The notes under the pieces were generated by a model. It saw only the letters and a program-made list of their open reading frames with translations. It was not told where the DNA came from and did not search any database. Made by a program: the position numbers and the translations under genes. From the NCBI GenBank assembly GCA_039621445.1, contig CP154956.1, positions 19,619,295-19,683,294 of the forward strand: a DNA stretch of 64,000 nucleotides, written 5' to 3'. The DNA comes from Euglena gracilis. Taxonomy: Eukaryota; Euglenida; Euglenophyceae; Euglenales. Positions 49,621-61,254 of the stretch are shown here, one piece after another. Position 1 is the first letter of the stretch, and the number at the start of each line of letters is the position of its first letter.

Positions 49621-49973
49621 AAAAAGTGACCAAAAGTTGTCTTTTTTACCTCATTTTTTGTTTATAAACCTTCGATTTGTGGGTTCTACAGCCACTTAGG
49701 CGGCATTACTCGCACTAAGCGTTTTTTTTTGGTCAGTGTACGCATTTGCCCACTGTTTTGGACCTCTCCTTGGTGTGGATCAGCAAAAAAAAAATTGTGC
49801 ATCGGTGTGTATCAGCAAGTTTTGGAAAAATTTTCTCAATCCAAAAAAATTTGATTGTTAAAGCTCTCTCCTCGCAGCCATGAAGCAAATGCTCTGTCTT
49901 CTTTCTCTGCTTCGCGGGAGAAAGACAACGAGACCGTGGGGAGGGAGAATGAACGAGACCGTGGAGAGGGAGA
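49621..49973. other. Spacer
   Basis: No gene seen. Confidence 0.4.
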
Positions 49974-50336
49974 ATGGCACAGCGAGTGGCAGCTCCAAGT
50001 CACTCCCTAGATATTCTCCCATTCCCAGTCCCCCCCCCCCGAACAAGAAAGTCAAATTGTCAAGCCGGCCAAGGGGAAGGAAATGAAAATTTTCCAACCC
50101 AGTTGACAAAGGACTGGCCATGGCTTCAGTTTGATCCGGCAATCGGAATGTGGTGTTCAATGTGTCACTCATTTAGAAATCGTTCGAAGGTTTTGCTGGT
50201 GGTGGAAAGAAAAAGAATGCTTTCACTGTTGCCCACAAAATGTTTACGCATTTCGCAATGTAAAGAGGATGGGGCGTATCATGTTGCTGCTGTTGGAATG
50301 ATGAATCGTTTGAATTCAAACTTTTTCAGAAGTTGA
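49974..50336 (+). pseudogene. TTF-type zinc-finger relic (hAT/ZMYM-like)
   Basis: The frame reads ENFPTQLTKDWPWLQFDPAI then GMWCSMCHSF. F/W-x-x-W-L-x-x-D...M-x-C-x-x-C is the opening of TTF-type zinc fingers found in hAT-transposase-related proteins. In the next frame KKKNAFTVAHKMFTHFAM resembles the following part of that finger, so one frameshift splits it. The rest of a transposase is not present. A weak but specific resemblance. Confidence 0.4.
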
Positions 50337-50339
50337 AAT

Positions 50340-52920
50340 TTTGTGTGCACCACGTACACAGGTTGGCTGCTATAAGCTACTATAAGCAAATAGAAAGTAA
50401 TACAGCTACTATTGGTATTGGCGTTTGGGCATGAGCGCAAAAAAAAGGGGTGTTTGATCAGGGGTTTTCTTAAGCCGGAAGGGACCCTCCCTGGGGAGGG
50501 TCTAGCCAGCCAGCACCTTTTTTTCCAGCTAGCACCTCCCAGCCGGGTTGAGGACCCCCTGGGGGGGGGGGGTCCACTGAAATAATGTTTGGGCCAGCGA
50601 CGAAGCCGAGCTGGACCAAAAGAATGCCCACTTTTCAAAATGGCCAAAAATGGCATTTTTGGGGTGGTTTTTGGTTGTTCACCTCCAAAATTTGGCTGAG
50701 AAATGCCAGCCCAACTAGATTCGAGCATTTCTCTGGGTCCACGCCAGGTCCAGCTCCTGGCTGGACTGACCCTTTACTGACCCATTCAATTATCCCGCCC
50801 AACCACCCAACTTCTCCTGCACGCCCACGCACATTCTTTCCAAAGGGGGAAAAAACGACAGAGGTAAAAATTAAGAATTCTTGGGGCACTGAGTGTTGGG
50901 GAAAGCTTGGAGGGACTCACATGGAATCATATTTGTATCCTTCTGCTGGGCACGCAGACAAAAAAAAACCTATGCTAACCACCTCATAATGCTCAGTTCA
51001 TGAATAGCAAACAGAAGGGCTGAAAGACAAGGCCTGGTTGCGCGGCACCAGCCGACAATTCAGAGTTGCCCGCAATTCCATACTTCGCCTGCCACTGACC
51101 GCAGCAAATGAAACTGCGGACAAAAATGTTGTGATAAAAAATTAATTTCTGAAGCCAAATCATTTGCTGAAAACCATCACAAAACTCCATTTCTGGCGGG
51201 CAACAGAAGGAAATTCAAGAATCCCAGCAGCCAGCCACCTGCCCCCCCCCCCCGCTCAACGACCGGTTCCTGCAACCCCCAACCAGGGGGGGGGTCATAC
51301 GCACCCCCCTGACCTGTGACCCCCGACCCGACCAGGGGGGTGGTCGTACGACAAAGGGGGGGGACACAAAAAAGACACTCAAAAAACGAGACACAAAAAA
51401 AGGGAAAAAAAAACGCAAAGAACGCAAAGAACACAACTTGCATGAAGAATGCTTCAGGAGCAGGCTTGTGCTTAGTCGGGTGCCTACCCCACGGGGGGTG
51501 GGTGCTAGGGGCAGGCACCCATAGCAAACGATCCGACCCCCCCACCCCCGGGGGGGGGGGGGTAGGGTTTCGGGGGGTGCCTGCCCCTAGCAGGCACCCC
51601 CCTCCGACCCCGGCGCCGAAGGCGCCGGGGGCCCGGAAACGGCCATTTTCAATGAAAATTTTCTGGGTCCGGCCCGCCCCCCTATCCCCCCCCCCCGGGG
51701 GGGGGGGGTGTGCCTGCTAGGGGCAGGCACCCTATAGCACCCACCCCCCCCTCCCCCCCCCCCGGTTGGTAAGCACAAGCATGTTCAGGAGCTCCCAGGA
51801 CTTCAGGTGCGCTGGGGAAAATTATCCATTTTGCACAAAAAATAGAAAAATTTGTTGACCAAATAATGCAAAAAAAAACACAAGAAATTGACAAAATTTT
51901 AGGTTTGGGGGAAAATCGGGGCTAAACCAAGAAATTTTTCATAATCAAAAATTTAACAACAAAAAATCCAAAAAAAAAAAAAAAAAAAAAACAAAAAAAA
52001 ACCGACAAAAACACGAAATTTGCCAATATAAAAAAAATGCAAAAAAAAAAACGCGTTTGTGCTCCCCCCCGACCAGGTGCCAAAAAAACTATTTTCCTTG
52101 GGTTTACAAACTCCGACCAGGGAGGGTGATCGTACACCCCCTTGACCTGCAATCCCTGACCAGGGGATGAGTGGGCAAGGGGGAGGGTGCCAAAGCTGCC
52201 AAAGCTCGGACCATTATCGGCTGCCAACTGTGAGATTACTAACCTTTGAAGCTCCTGGGAAAGATTGGAACGCAATTGTATGTGGTTGTGCGGGGTCCGT
52301 TTTCCCCCACCCTTATATCTGGGGGTGCCGATTTTTTTTTATATGTCGAATTCTTCCTTCGGTGCCAAAGGAAATTTCCTTTGTGCAGTGCTTTGGTGAG
52401 TAGGGGGCTCCCCACTCCCGGGTAGGGGTTCGACCCCCCATCTCTTCCCGTACAGCCCTCCTGGGTCCGATGGGAAGGATGCGGCCCACCCAAGCCCAGT
52501 GCCAAGCGCATTCCAGTTAACCTGAGCGCAGATATTATGCGATTTTTTCCCCAGGCGATTTCTATTGATTTGCCCCCATTTTTGATCGAAACAAGCCAAA
52601 ACATGACCCCCCCCCCAATAAAACTTGGGTCCACTCTTTGGGTCCGTTGCTAAACATCCCAGGGGGGGGTGTTCGTTTTGGATTCTTTGCTGAAAAATTC
52701 GACCGAAAAATGCCTTCCTGAGGGAGGGTCCAAAAATATGTCCAAAAAGTCAATTTTGAGAATGGCAAGAATTGTCTCAAAAAAAGCCCAATTTTGACAC
52801 ACCCAAAACGGGGAAAAATAGAAAAAATGCTTTAAAAAAACACCCATTGTGGGGGAGTCTATTTTTTGGATTTTCCCCAAAAAAACTCCAAAAGGGGGGG
52901 TCTTAGTTTGTGGGGGGTCA

Positions 52921-52956
<36 letters not shown>

Positions 52957-53340
52957 AAGTTTTGTGATCCCAAGGGGGGGTCTTATTTCGGGGGCCTTGT
53001 TTTGGGTAGGGTGTAACAGTGTTTGGAGTGAAACTGGGTGGTTTGGCCATAAATCAGGCCAGCCATGGAGTTACGGGGAAATCAAAAAAAAAAACTGTTT
53101 GATTGGGCATTCCAAGGGCTTTGTTTTCGATCGCCTGACATTTCCTTTGATTTTGTGTCATTTCCGAGATATTTTGGGAACATTGATTTATTCATCCCAA
53201 AAACATCCCAAAATGGCCCCCAAAATGGTCAAAATTGGCCGAAAGTGGCTGTAACACAGGCAACACGAAGATTTGGAAAAAAGGAAAGCATGGATGGATA
53301 AAGCATTCGGAGGGCTACATTTTTGGCCCGAGGGCCACAT
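50340..53340. other. Low-complexity non-coding region
   Basis: G/C runs, GGGTGCCTGC/GCAGGCACCC palindromes near 51,478, 51,580 and 51,715, GGCGCCGAAGGCGCC (51,611-51,625), and A-rich stretches at 51,970-52,050. A 33-base A run at 52,925-52,957 may be a retroposon tail. No credible protein. Confidence 0.5.
52391..52440 (+). other. tRNA-like promoter boxes (possible SINE head)
   Basis: TTTGGTGAGTAGG resembles an A box and GGTTCGACCCC at 52,427-52,437 a B box, about 33 bases apart. No cloverleaf is complete. Confidence 0.25.
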
Positions 53341-53347
53341 TTTTGGT

Positions 53348-53773
53348 GTCCGGATCAGGCTTTTGCTTAAAGACCCCAGGGGGGGGGGGACTGGCTAGCC
53401 AATCGGCAAGAGACTGGAAAAAGTGGCATAGCTAGACCCCCGGGGGGGGGGGGGGGCCCGGGGGCCCCCCGGACTGGAAAAACAATTTTCCTCCGGCGCT
53501 GCGCGCCCGAGGAAAAATGAGGTTTTTAACAGGTTTTTGGCTGATTTTGTTCCAAAAATTCCCAAAAATGGCCAAAAACGGGCATTTTTGGCCATTTTTG
53601 GGGGTCCCAAAAAAATTTTCGGCGCTTCGCGCCGGTCACTGGAAAAAAATTTTCCACTAGCTAGCCCTGCTAGCAGACCCCCCCGGGGGGGTCTGCTAGA
53701 AAACCCACTAGCCAAATTTGGACTAGCTGCAGTCCAGCTACTGCAATCCCTTAAGCAAAAGCCTGGTCCGGAC
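53348..53773. mobile_element. MITE-like element with 23-bp terminal inverted repeats
   Basis: GTCCGGATCAGGCTTTTGCT(TAA) at 53,348-53,370 matches the inverse of 53,751-53,773 with one mismatch. The 426-base element has no coding potential; it contains G/C runs and GGCGCTTCGCGCC (53,620-53,632). No clear target-site duplication. Confidence 0.7.
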
Positions 53774-54340
53774 ATTTCCTTTGATTGCCAAGATAATTGA
53801 AAAAAATTGATTTTTTGACCCCCCAAAACGGCCCAAAAATGCCCCAAAATGATCGTTTTGGCCACAAAAACAGCCCAGAACAAGGGCCAGGCGATTCGGC
53901 AATCAAAACGGCAAATAGAGGGTGGACAGATAGACAGGGCGATAGAGGGTCTCCAGGGGGCATTTGTTTGGCAGGCACTTTCAAAATAATGAACGTTTTC
54001 TGAGATATTTTCTTTAGAAAAATTGATTTTTGACCGAAAATCTCAAGTCAGCGAAATGGCAGAGTCAAAACCGGGGGGGGGGGGTTGGCTAACCTTACCC
54101 AGTTTGGACCTCTTGTTGACTGAGTAACTCGGGCCTGGCGGGGAGTTGGGGGCGAAACAGAGGTGATTCAGAAACTTGGGATCCAGTCGCTCGTGCCTGA
54201 AAAAAATATTTCCGGGAACCGGGCCGGGGTCATGGTGACAATCCGTGGTTTTCATCACCTACCCAGGGGCGGGGGGTTCTACCCCTCGTTTTCCCCGGTG
54301 GTAAGCTTCACTCTTACTCCCTAATTATAAGGGGCTTCCC
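53774..54340 (-). repeat. Array-type repeat fragments and degenerate hairpin copy
   Basis: GGCCTGGCGGGGAGTTGGGG, ATCCAGTCGCTCG, GGGTCATGGTGACAATCCG and GGTAAGCTTCACTCTTACTC repeat the order seen at 34.9-35.09 kb. The hairpin's second arm is lost here. Confidence 0.65.
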
Positions 54341-54479
54341 CCTGGGAGGGTGCCAGGCAGGCAACCCCCACGCCTTAAAATCCAGCCTGCCCCAGCGCCA
54401 CCCTTGTTCAAATAACAACCCCTTGTGGGCAACTCGCTCAGGGGCAAGGCCTTTTGCTAACAGCTTTTGAGGGGGGAAA

Positions 54480-54925
54480 CACAGGAGGCTAGGCGCGCCG
54501 CTCGGGGGGGTCCGGGACCCCCCCCCCCTGCGCGGCCCCTGCGTGGCCGCCCACGCGGCCGCTCGCCCCCCCCTGGACCCCCCCCTCCCCCCACTGTGCC
54601 TAGGATAGCCAAGGAAAAAAATTTTGTGAAAAAATCGCGACTTTTTTGAGGCCCAAAAATGACCAAAAATGACCATTTTCGGACATAAAATGGCAAATTT
54701 GGGGGCCGCGCGCTCTGCGCGCGGCCAAAAAAGCACTTTTTTGGTCAAAAATGGCCCAAAAATGGCAAAAAATGACCACTTTTTGGACCCGAAAATCACC
54801 GATTTTAAGATGCGAGCCGCCCGCGCGGCCGCCCTCGGAACCCCTCCCCCCCTCTCCCGCACGGCCGCCCGCGCGGCCGCTCGCCCCCCCCCCCCCCCCC
54901 CCCCCCCCCCGCTGTGCCTAGCCTC
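54480..54925. repeat. Duplicated GC-rich block
   Basis: CGCGCGGCCGC/CACGCGGCCGCTCGCCCCCC followed by C run and CTGTGCCTAG occurs at about 54,550-54,605 and 54,850-54,920. Between them lies GCGCGCTCTGCGCGCGGCC (54,706-54,724). Confidence 0.6.
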
Positions 54926-55640
54926 CACAGTCAAGGCTTCAAAAACGAGGGACTCACAACGGGGGTTTCGGCACTGTTTTGGGAGAATTCACATGTCCCT
55001 GAGTTCAAACCCAGTGTATTGAACCATTTTTAAAATGGTGCACAAGCCGAAAAATACCAAAATTGGTCCTGTCCCCTGGGTCCCAAACATCTGCAAATGA
55101 TGCACATGCCACCGCAGAGGGACTTGTTCAGCCTTCGGCCCCCGCACTCAAATGACAATATCCCTTGTGTGGGCAACATACCAGGGGGACAAAATCCTTC
55201 TGTTAGCCTGGAATGTGGTTGGCGAAGGTCGGTGGGACAGGGGGAGGGGTACTAGGTAGTCAGCCAACTAGTTGACGGTCCGGGTCAACTAGATAACGGG
55301 TCGGGTCAACTTTCAAGCACCCGCCAAAAAAACACCGCCAGATGGTTGCAGACCCCCCCCAATCAGCACAAATTGGGGAATTGGGGGAAAACTCCGATTT
55401 TGGCCGCTGCTGATTGCAACACGCATAGAAAGGCAAATGATGAAGCACCCCCCCTCTAAATGACCCCCCCCCCGAAATAGGACCCTGGATCCTTGGAAAT
55501 CCCGTTGGAAAAATAACCTCCACCAAATGACACCCTCTAAATAACCCTTGGGGGGACCCACAAGATTGGGCAAAATTTGACACAGTTTTTTTCTCACAAC
55601 AAAAGAGTTCTGGATCTGCGTTCACTTGTAAACTGTTTTT
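54926..55640. other. Spacer
   Basis: No gene or clear repeat. GAGTTCAAACCC at about 55,000-55,012 resembles a B box, without a partner. Confidence 0.4.
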
Positions 55641-55648
55641 ATATCGAG

Positions 55649-55770
55649 AACTGTGTCCCAAACGCCGGTTCGGGCGGGAAACCTGTGCCTAGGACGCCGG
55701 TTCGGGCGGTAGCCCGAACCGGCGTCCTAGGCACAGGTTTCCCGCCCGAACCGGCGTTTGGGACACAGTT
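55649..55770. repeat. Perfect palindrome, 59-bp arms, 4-base centre
   Basis: 55,649-55,707 is the exact inverse of 55,712-55,770, centre GGTA. Each arm has two ACGCCGGTTCGGGC units separated by CCTGTGCCTAGG-type sequence. It lies three bases from the TIR element that follows. Confidence 0.95.
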
Positions 55771-55773
55771 TTT

Positions 55774-56589
55774 GAAACCGTGTATTGGGGGCTCTGGTTT
55801 CACGCCCGAACCGGCGGCCGAGGAATCACGGCCAATTTCGCCGAAAACACCCATGTTTGGGGCTGTTTTGGGCGACTTTGGCCCAAATGGGCCGCCGGTC
55901 AAAAATGGCAGATTCCACACTTAGGAAGCCATGTTACCCATCAATCGAAAGCTCTTCTCAAGGACTTTCGACAGATGGTCACAGGATTCGGGCATAATGC
56001 ACGCAGCGCTTATTTTCAACGATCGTGTCTTCCAAAATTTGACATCCTAATTTGTCGAATCCCACAGCTCAGGTTGCATATTGCATATCAAACGAAAGGT
56101 CTCGCCAACACCTTTCGCTTGGTACCCACAGAACTCAGCCAGATTGGAAAGCGCTCTCAAAATCAGCGATCGCATTTTTCCGCATTTTTCGGACGCCATT
56201 TGCATATCTGAAATTGCACTTTTCAGCTGCCATGTTGCCCATCGATCGAAAGCTCTTCTCAAGGGCTTTCTGCAGATGGCCTTAGATTTTTGCCATGCTG
56301 CGTGGTATTCTACCTCAGAAATTCTCCAAAATTGGCCAAAAGGAAAACTTTTCCTCAAAACCCCCCAATTTTTGGCCCAAGACCACCCAAAAACTGCTCA
56401 AATATGATTGCCACCTGTCTACAAACCCTTTTGGACACTTTTTGGCACTTTTTATTTTGGGTCTCCTAGACGCCGGTTTCACGCCCGAACCGGCGTCCAG
56501 GACGCCGGTTCGGGCAGAAAATTTCCCACCCGAACCGGCGTCCTGGACGCCGGTTCGGGCGTGAAACCAGAGCCCCCATACACGGTTTC
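55774..56589. mobile_element. 816-bp element with 42/43-bp terminal inverted repeats
   Basis: GAAACCGTGTAT..GGGGGCTCTGGTTTCACGCC, with CGAACCGGCG, at 55,774-55,816 matches the inverse of 56,548-56,589 with one inserted T. The interior has three units of about 150 bases (ATCAATCGAAAG 55,940; ATCAAACGAAAG 56,087; ATCGATCGAAAG 56,241), each with CTTTCG/CTTTC..AGATGG-type continuation. No coding frame stands out. Confidence 0.75.
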
Positions 56590-57533
56590 AGTCAAAAAAA
56601 ACCAACAGACAAGCAAACCAGTTTCAGACGCCGGACGGAATAACCACAGAGATGCAACAGCTGCAGCTGCACTGAAGCTCATCACCACACCAGCAGTAAA
56701 CATTCCTCTCCCTGACTGTGAAGCAGAACAAATGACCAGATCCGCCAGCCACTGCACACACCAGGGTTGCTGATGAGGGCATTGCCAATGTCTCAACCTG
56801 AGGGGGGCAGGGCGTTCCTTAATACACCCCCCCTCCCAGACAAGAAATAAAAATCTGTTGAAGGGGGGTGGTGCTGGCTGGGTGCCCCGAATTTTAGGTG
56901 CAAAAGACATGTTTGGTGAAAATGCGCAAAATCTTTGGTGGGACAGCACTGGCGAAAATTGATTGGTTTTTTAGGTTTCAAAGACTGTGGATCAAACAAA
57001 AAGATATGAAAAATAACAAACAAAAAAAGACCAGAAACTCAGAGGACCTCCAAAAAAGTGCAATGTAAAAAAAATGAACCCCCCATGAGAAAATGTGAAG
57101 TGCAGCAAAAATAGCAAAGATTCGAAAACAGACACAAAAATTCCACCTGGGCAGCTGATGTGGCGGAGTTAGGGTGGGATTGGGGTTAGGATAATCAGGG
57201 GAAGAGAATATTTTCAGGTTTTTGGCCTCCCCCCCCCCTTCTTCCCGCTGGGAAAGCATTGGGGATTTTCCGAAATACTGCGAAGGTACGGACATATTTC
57301 AAAATCTTCAGAGAGGGGGAAATTAAAACGCTGAAACCTCATGACACCTTTTTAAAAAAAATAATTCAAGTTCCTCCAGCTTAAAAGACGCCCTGGGGAT
57401 CCCTCGCTGGGTATCGCCTCCCCAGTGGCTGTCAGATGCATCAAACTTCTCTTTGATAAAATTTGAACAGTGAGTGGTTGGGGTCAGGCTCTGATGTAAT
57501 GGGAATGCAAAAAAAAGACTTCTTATTGTTTCC
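56590..57533. other. Spacer
   Basis: Mostly unique sequence without a credible gene. One GTTAGGGTGGGATTGGGGTT telomere-like patch lies near 57,167. Confidence 0.4.
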
Positions 57534-57881
57534 TTAATTTTCTAATGCTGCAGCTTTCTTCATATCAAGAACCGTGTTGTTGTTTGATGATCCCTGGTAG
57601 TCCAGGAACACATATACTGAACCAATATCCAACAAATCCCACCCAGAACCAAACCCCATGTCATTTTGCTGAATTTCCTGTTGGTCCACCTTGCCTGTGA
57701 AGAGCCTGTTGGGGAGTTTGAGAGTCTGCTCACTTGATAAATCTGTGTGTCCCTTTCTTGCAATGACCTGCCAACACATGCTCCCAGCACAAATGATGCA
57801 CAAGCAGCCAACAATATCGAACATAAATGCATTCTTCTGGCCAATTTGTCTAACCTGGAAAGAGGAGCACAAGACATGCAA
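57534..57881 (-). CDS. Hypothetical small membrane protein or exon
   Basis: A 115-codon minus frame: FMFDIVGCLCIICAGSMCWQ gives one hydrophobic segment, followed by ARKGHTDLSSEQTLKLPNRL, GFGSGWDLLDIGSVYVFLDY and a polar tail. Composition is ordinary and free of homopolymers, unlike the surroundings. No family recognised, and a plus-strand frame is also open across part of it, so this may be chance. Confidence 0.25.
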   Translation of the reverse strand: MHVLCSSFQVRQIGQKNAFMFDIVGCLCIICAGSMCWQVIARKGHTDLSSEQTLKLPNRLFTGKVDQQEIQQNDMGFGSGWDLLDIGSVYVFLDYQGSSNNNTVLDMKKAAALEN

Positions 57882-57899
57882 AGAGACTCAGCAACTCAA

Positions 57900-58640
57900 A
57901 ACTGGAACTTCTCAACCGCCACCGAAAATCCAAATTTATCAAAATCAAAAATTTGGGTTTTATAATTTGGGTTTGACTTGAAAAATTTGGGTTTTATGAA
58001 GGAGGTCGGATTCTGGACTCCAAACCTAAATATTTGCCTAATAAGAAACTATATTTCTTCAATGACCCAAATTTTTGATTCTGCCCAGGATGGAAGGTGG
58101 CAGTGCCAAGGCCAAGGCCCCCCTTCAGGACCCCCCCACAAAGCCCTCCCAAAGAGCCCCCCTCTCTTGTGGTCCATGGTTTTAGTTCAGTTGAGTTTCT
58201 TGTTCACTGACCCCCCCCTGCCAAGGATGGATATCGGGTGCCGAAAAAATACGTGCAATATCGGCTTTGGGGGGTAATGCACTTTTTTTGTTGTTTTTGG
58301 GTGTTTTTGGGATTCTCCAAATCACACAAAAATGGGGATATCGGGGCACAAAATGATCATATCGACTTCATCAAATTTCATCAAGGATATCGGGGTGTCA
58401 ATCTATCCAAATTTATCGGGACCCCACCCCCTGAAACCAATGTCAACATCCATCCTTGCCCTGCATTACCCGCCCCCATGGAGATCAGGCAGTGAACTTT
58501 GGGTTTTTCGGGCGGGACCCCCCCCCCCGTCTTCATTGGAAATACATGGCTTCACCGGTGATGAAGTTTCTCCATTGAAATTCCTTTAGGGGCGAAGCCC
58601 CCACCCCCCCCCCCCCCCCCCTGCCTAACCTCCCATGTAC
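57900..58640. other. Spacer
   Basis: AT-rich start with AAATTTGGGTTTTATAA duplicated (57,945-57,990), then C runs. No gene. Confidence 0.4.
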
Positions 58641-58652
58641 CCCCCCCCCCCC

Positions 58653-58704
58653 CCCGATCTTGTCCCATACCCCGGCTAATGCTAAGGTATGGGACAAGAT
58701 CGGG
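58653..58704. repeat. Hairpin, 19-bp perfect arms
   Basis: CCCGATCTTGTCCCATACC (58,653-58,671) and its inverse (58,686-58,704), 14-base loop. GACAAGATC recurs at 58,770. Confidence 0.85.
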
Positions 58705-58809
58705 GGAGGGGGTCAACAAACTTCCTTTGGCGGGCCCTGGCCCGGACCCTTTGGCCAGGTATGGGGGGGGGACAAGATCAGGGGGGATGGTAAGGACTTC
58801 CTTTCGGAC

Positions 58810-59150
58810 TAAACCCCCCCCCACCTATAAGTAACCACCCTCTATAAGAAACCCCCACCTGCCCACCTATAAGAAACCCTTTGGGGATTTTTGGACCGAC
58901 GCCCACCTGTAAGAAACCCTCACCTGTAAGAAACTCCTGGGAGCTTTGAACCCAACCACCTCTGAGAAACTCTATTTTTCTTCGCGCCGAAGGCGCTGAA
59001 AGGAAGTTTTGACCGTCTTTGGCCACTTTTGGCCTTTTGTCGGCTCAAAATATTTTTGGACATTGAAACCCACCTTTAAGAAACCCCCACCTATAAGAAA
59101 CCCCTCGGGCAATTTTTTGGAAACCCACCTGCAAGAAACGGGTTTCTTGT
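58810..59150. repeat. CACCTATAAGAAACCC minisatellite
   Basis: CACC(T/C)(A/G)TAAGAAACCC-type units recur irregularly at least nine times between 58,810 and 59,150, with other sequence between them. Confidence 0.75.
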
Positions 59151-59161
59151 AGGTGGGGGGG

Positions 59162-60380
59162 TCGCTGAGCTCTTATCCCTTTATGGGTAAGAGCGAAGCG
59201 TACCACCGGCGAAAAACCCCCCCCCCCCACGCCCCCCCCCCCACCCCCCCCCCCGGGTCGGGGCCACCAGGAGAACCGACGGATTATCACCATGATCCCG
59301 GCCTCGTTCCCGGAATTTTTTTTTTCAGTTGCAAGCGACTGGATTTCTAGTTTCCGAATCACCTGGGTTTGACCCCCAACTCCCCGCCAGGCCCGAGTTA
59401 TTCACGCACGAAGGGGTCCAAACTGGGTAGGTTTTACCCGCCCTGGATAAGCCCCCCCCCCTTTGGACTGCCAAAAAATGTCAAATTTCAAAATATCTCC
59501 AAAATGAAGCCAAATCAAAGGAAATGTCCGGAGACCTAATTTGAAGCCCTTGGAACGCCCCATCTACCAGTATTTTGATTTCCCCGCAACTCCCCGCCCA
59601 GCCCGAGATACGGCCGTTTTCGGCCCGGATGGCCGTTTTGTACACTTTTCCCACTGTTCGACTTAGCCGTTTTCGGGGGGTGGGGGGGTCAAAAAATCGA
59701 TGTTTTCAAAATTTCTCGAAAATGATGCAAAATCAAAGGAAATGTCCGGAGACCTAAATTGAAGCCCTTGGAACCCTCTATCTACTGGGATTTTGGTTTC
59801 CCCGCAACTCCCCGCCCAGCCCGAGATACGGGCGTTTTTTTGGCCAATTTGGGCCGTTTCAGGCCATTTTGTACACTTTTCCCTCTGTTCGACTTGGCCA
59901 TTTTCGGCCAAAAAAGTCGAAAAAAATCGAAGAATTTTTTTTTGCCCGAAACGATGTTTTTGGGCCTCCCGGACCCAGAAAAACTGTTTTTGAGCCGAAA
60001 ACGAGCGTTTTTCAACCCGCCAGCACCCCGTTTTGGGCCGCCGACCCATTGACTTCGGGTCAGAACCGGGTCGAAAAAGTCGAAAAAAATCGAAAATTTT
60101 TTTTGCCTGAAACGATGTTTTTTGGCCTCCCGGACCCGGAAAAACTGTTTTTGACCCGAAAACGAGCGTTTTTCGACCCGCCAGCGCCCCGTTTTGGGCC
60201 GCCGACCCATTGACTTTGGGTGAAAACCGGGTCAAAAAAGTCGAAAAAATCGAAAAAATTTTTTGGACCAAAACAATGTTTTGGGGCCTCCCGGACCCGG
60301 AAAAACTGTTTTCGAGCCGAAAATGAGCGTTTTTCGACCCACCGGCGCCCGCTTTCTGGCACAAAACCCATGGATTTCAG
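59162..60380 (+). repeat. Dispersed hairpin-bearing repeat, forward copy, plus 162-bp-type subrepeats
   Basis: Hairpin at 59,162-59,205 (GCTCTTA/TAAGAGC, CCC/GGG), then GGATTATCACCATGATCCCG, CGACTGGATTTCTAGTTTCC and CCCCAACTCCCCGCCAGGCC. From 59,890 the GTCGAAAAA/GAGCGTTTTTCG subrepeat of the 40-46 kb array follows in three copies (about 59,930, 60,100 and 60,270). Confidence 0.8.
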
Positions 60381-60820
60381 GCAAACGAGCTCCATGGAGA
60401 GGGCCGGTATGTATGGAGGGGTCAATGAAGGGGTGCGTGCGCGCTTATTAAGAGCTCAGCACTATTCAAAACCTGGTTATGTTCTCCCCAGGTTGCAGGA
60501 GGATCTGGTTAATGATGGGGTTAAAGTTGTCTTGTAGGGTTTCACTGTTTGGCCTTGGTCAATGCCTGGATTGGATCGAAACATCTAATACCATCCCCCC
60601 CCCCGATCTCATTTGATCCTCCCATACCACCTCCCCCCCTTAATTGACCGTGGGACCTCTCCACCGGACCCCCTTTTCGTCAATTAAGGGGGGTTCAATT
60701 AGGGGGGGTACCTTCCGACCACCTGAGGGTGCCAGGAGGCAGCAGATGTTTGACACCGGCCCGGCGGCTCGGCATGACCTGGTGGGGCTTTTTGAGCTGG
60801 CTCATTGCGGGAAATTGGCC
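60381..60820. other. Spacer
   Basis: No gene seen. TTAATTGACCGTGG and TCAATTAAGGGGGG form a loose inverted pair near 60,640-60,700. Confidence 0.4.
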
Positions 60821-60827
60821 GTGGAAC

Positions 60828-60909
60828 TTTTGGTGGTCGCCAGCGACCGTTGGTCATGGTCGACCGACCATTGGTGGTCGGAGCGACCGGTCGCTAGCGA
60901 CCACCAAAA
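60828..60909. repeat. Inverted repeat of GGTCG-rich arms
   Basis: TTTTGGTGGTCGCCAGCGAC(C) at 60,828-60,848 pairs with 60,889-60,909 with one mismatch. A nested inverted pair TGGTCATGG/CCGACCA lies in the loop. Confidence 0.85.
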
Positions 60910-61000
60910 TTTCGACCCCCTCCCCTCAGAAAATTTTTAAGCCCCCCCCCCATTGGGATGTAATGCAAAACCCCCCCTTGTACTGCAAAACGATGCTACC

Positions 61001-61222
61001 AGGGCCAGGCGCGCATGTAATGCCACGCGCACCGTGAACAAAACAGTCCTAAGTCGCCTTCGGCACCCTTGGTCGTCTAGGGGGGGGGGGGGGGCTGCCG
61101 CCCCCCCCCCTCCCGCACCCCCCCCCCGCCCTCCAACAACAAAAACCCCTCCGGGGGGAAACCGAACCAGGGCCAGGAGCGCATGTAATGCCACGCGCAC
61201 CGTAAACAAAACAGTCCTAAAC
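61001..61222 (+). repeat. Direct repeat, 165-bp spacing
   Basis: GGGCCAGGCGCGCATGTAAT and GCCACGCGCACCGTGAACAA recur from 61,166 with two changes (GGAGCG, GTAAAC). Confidence 0.85.
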
Positions 61223-61254
61223 AGGGGGGGGGAAATGCGCTCGCCCGGCCTCGG

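Noticed and set aside
58653-58704. Bacterial-type terminator
   Set aside because: The hairpin is long and not followed by a T run, and everything else in the window is eukaryotic.
40425-60350. CRISPR array
   Set aside because: Repeats are about 162 bases or longer without regular unique spacers, and there are no cas genes.
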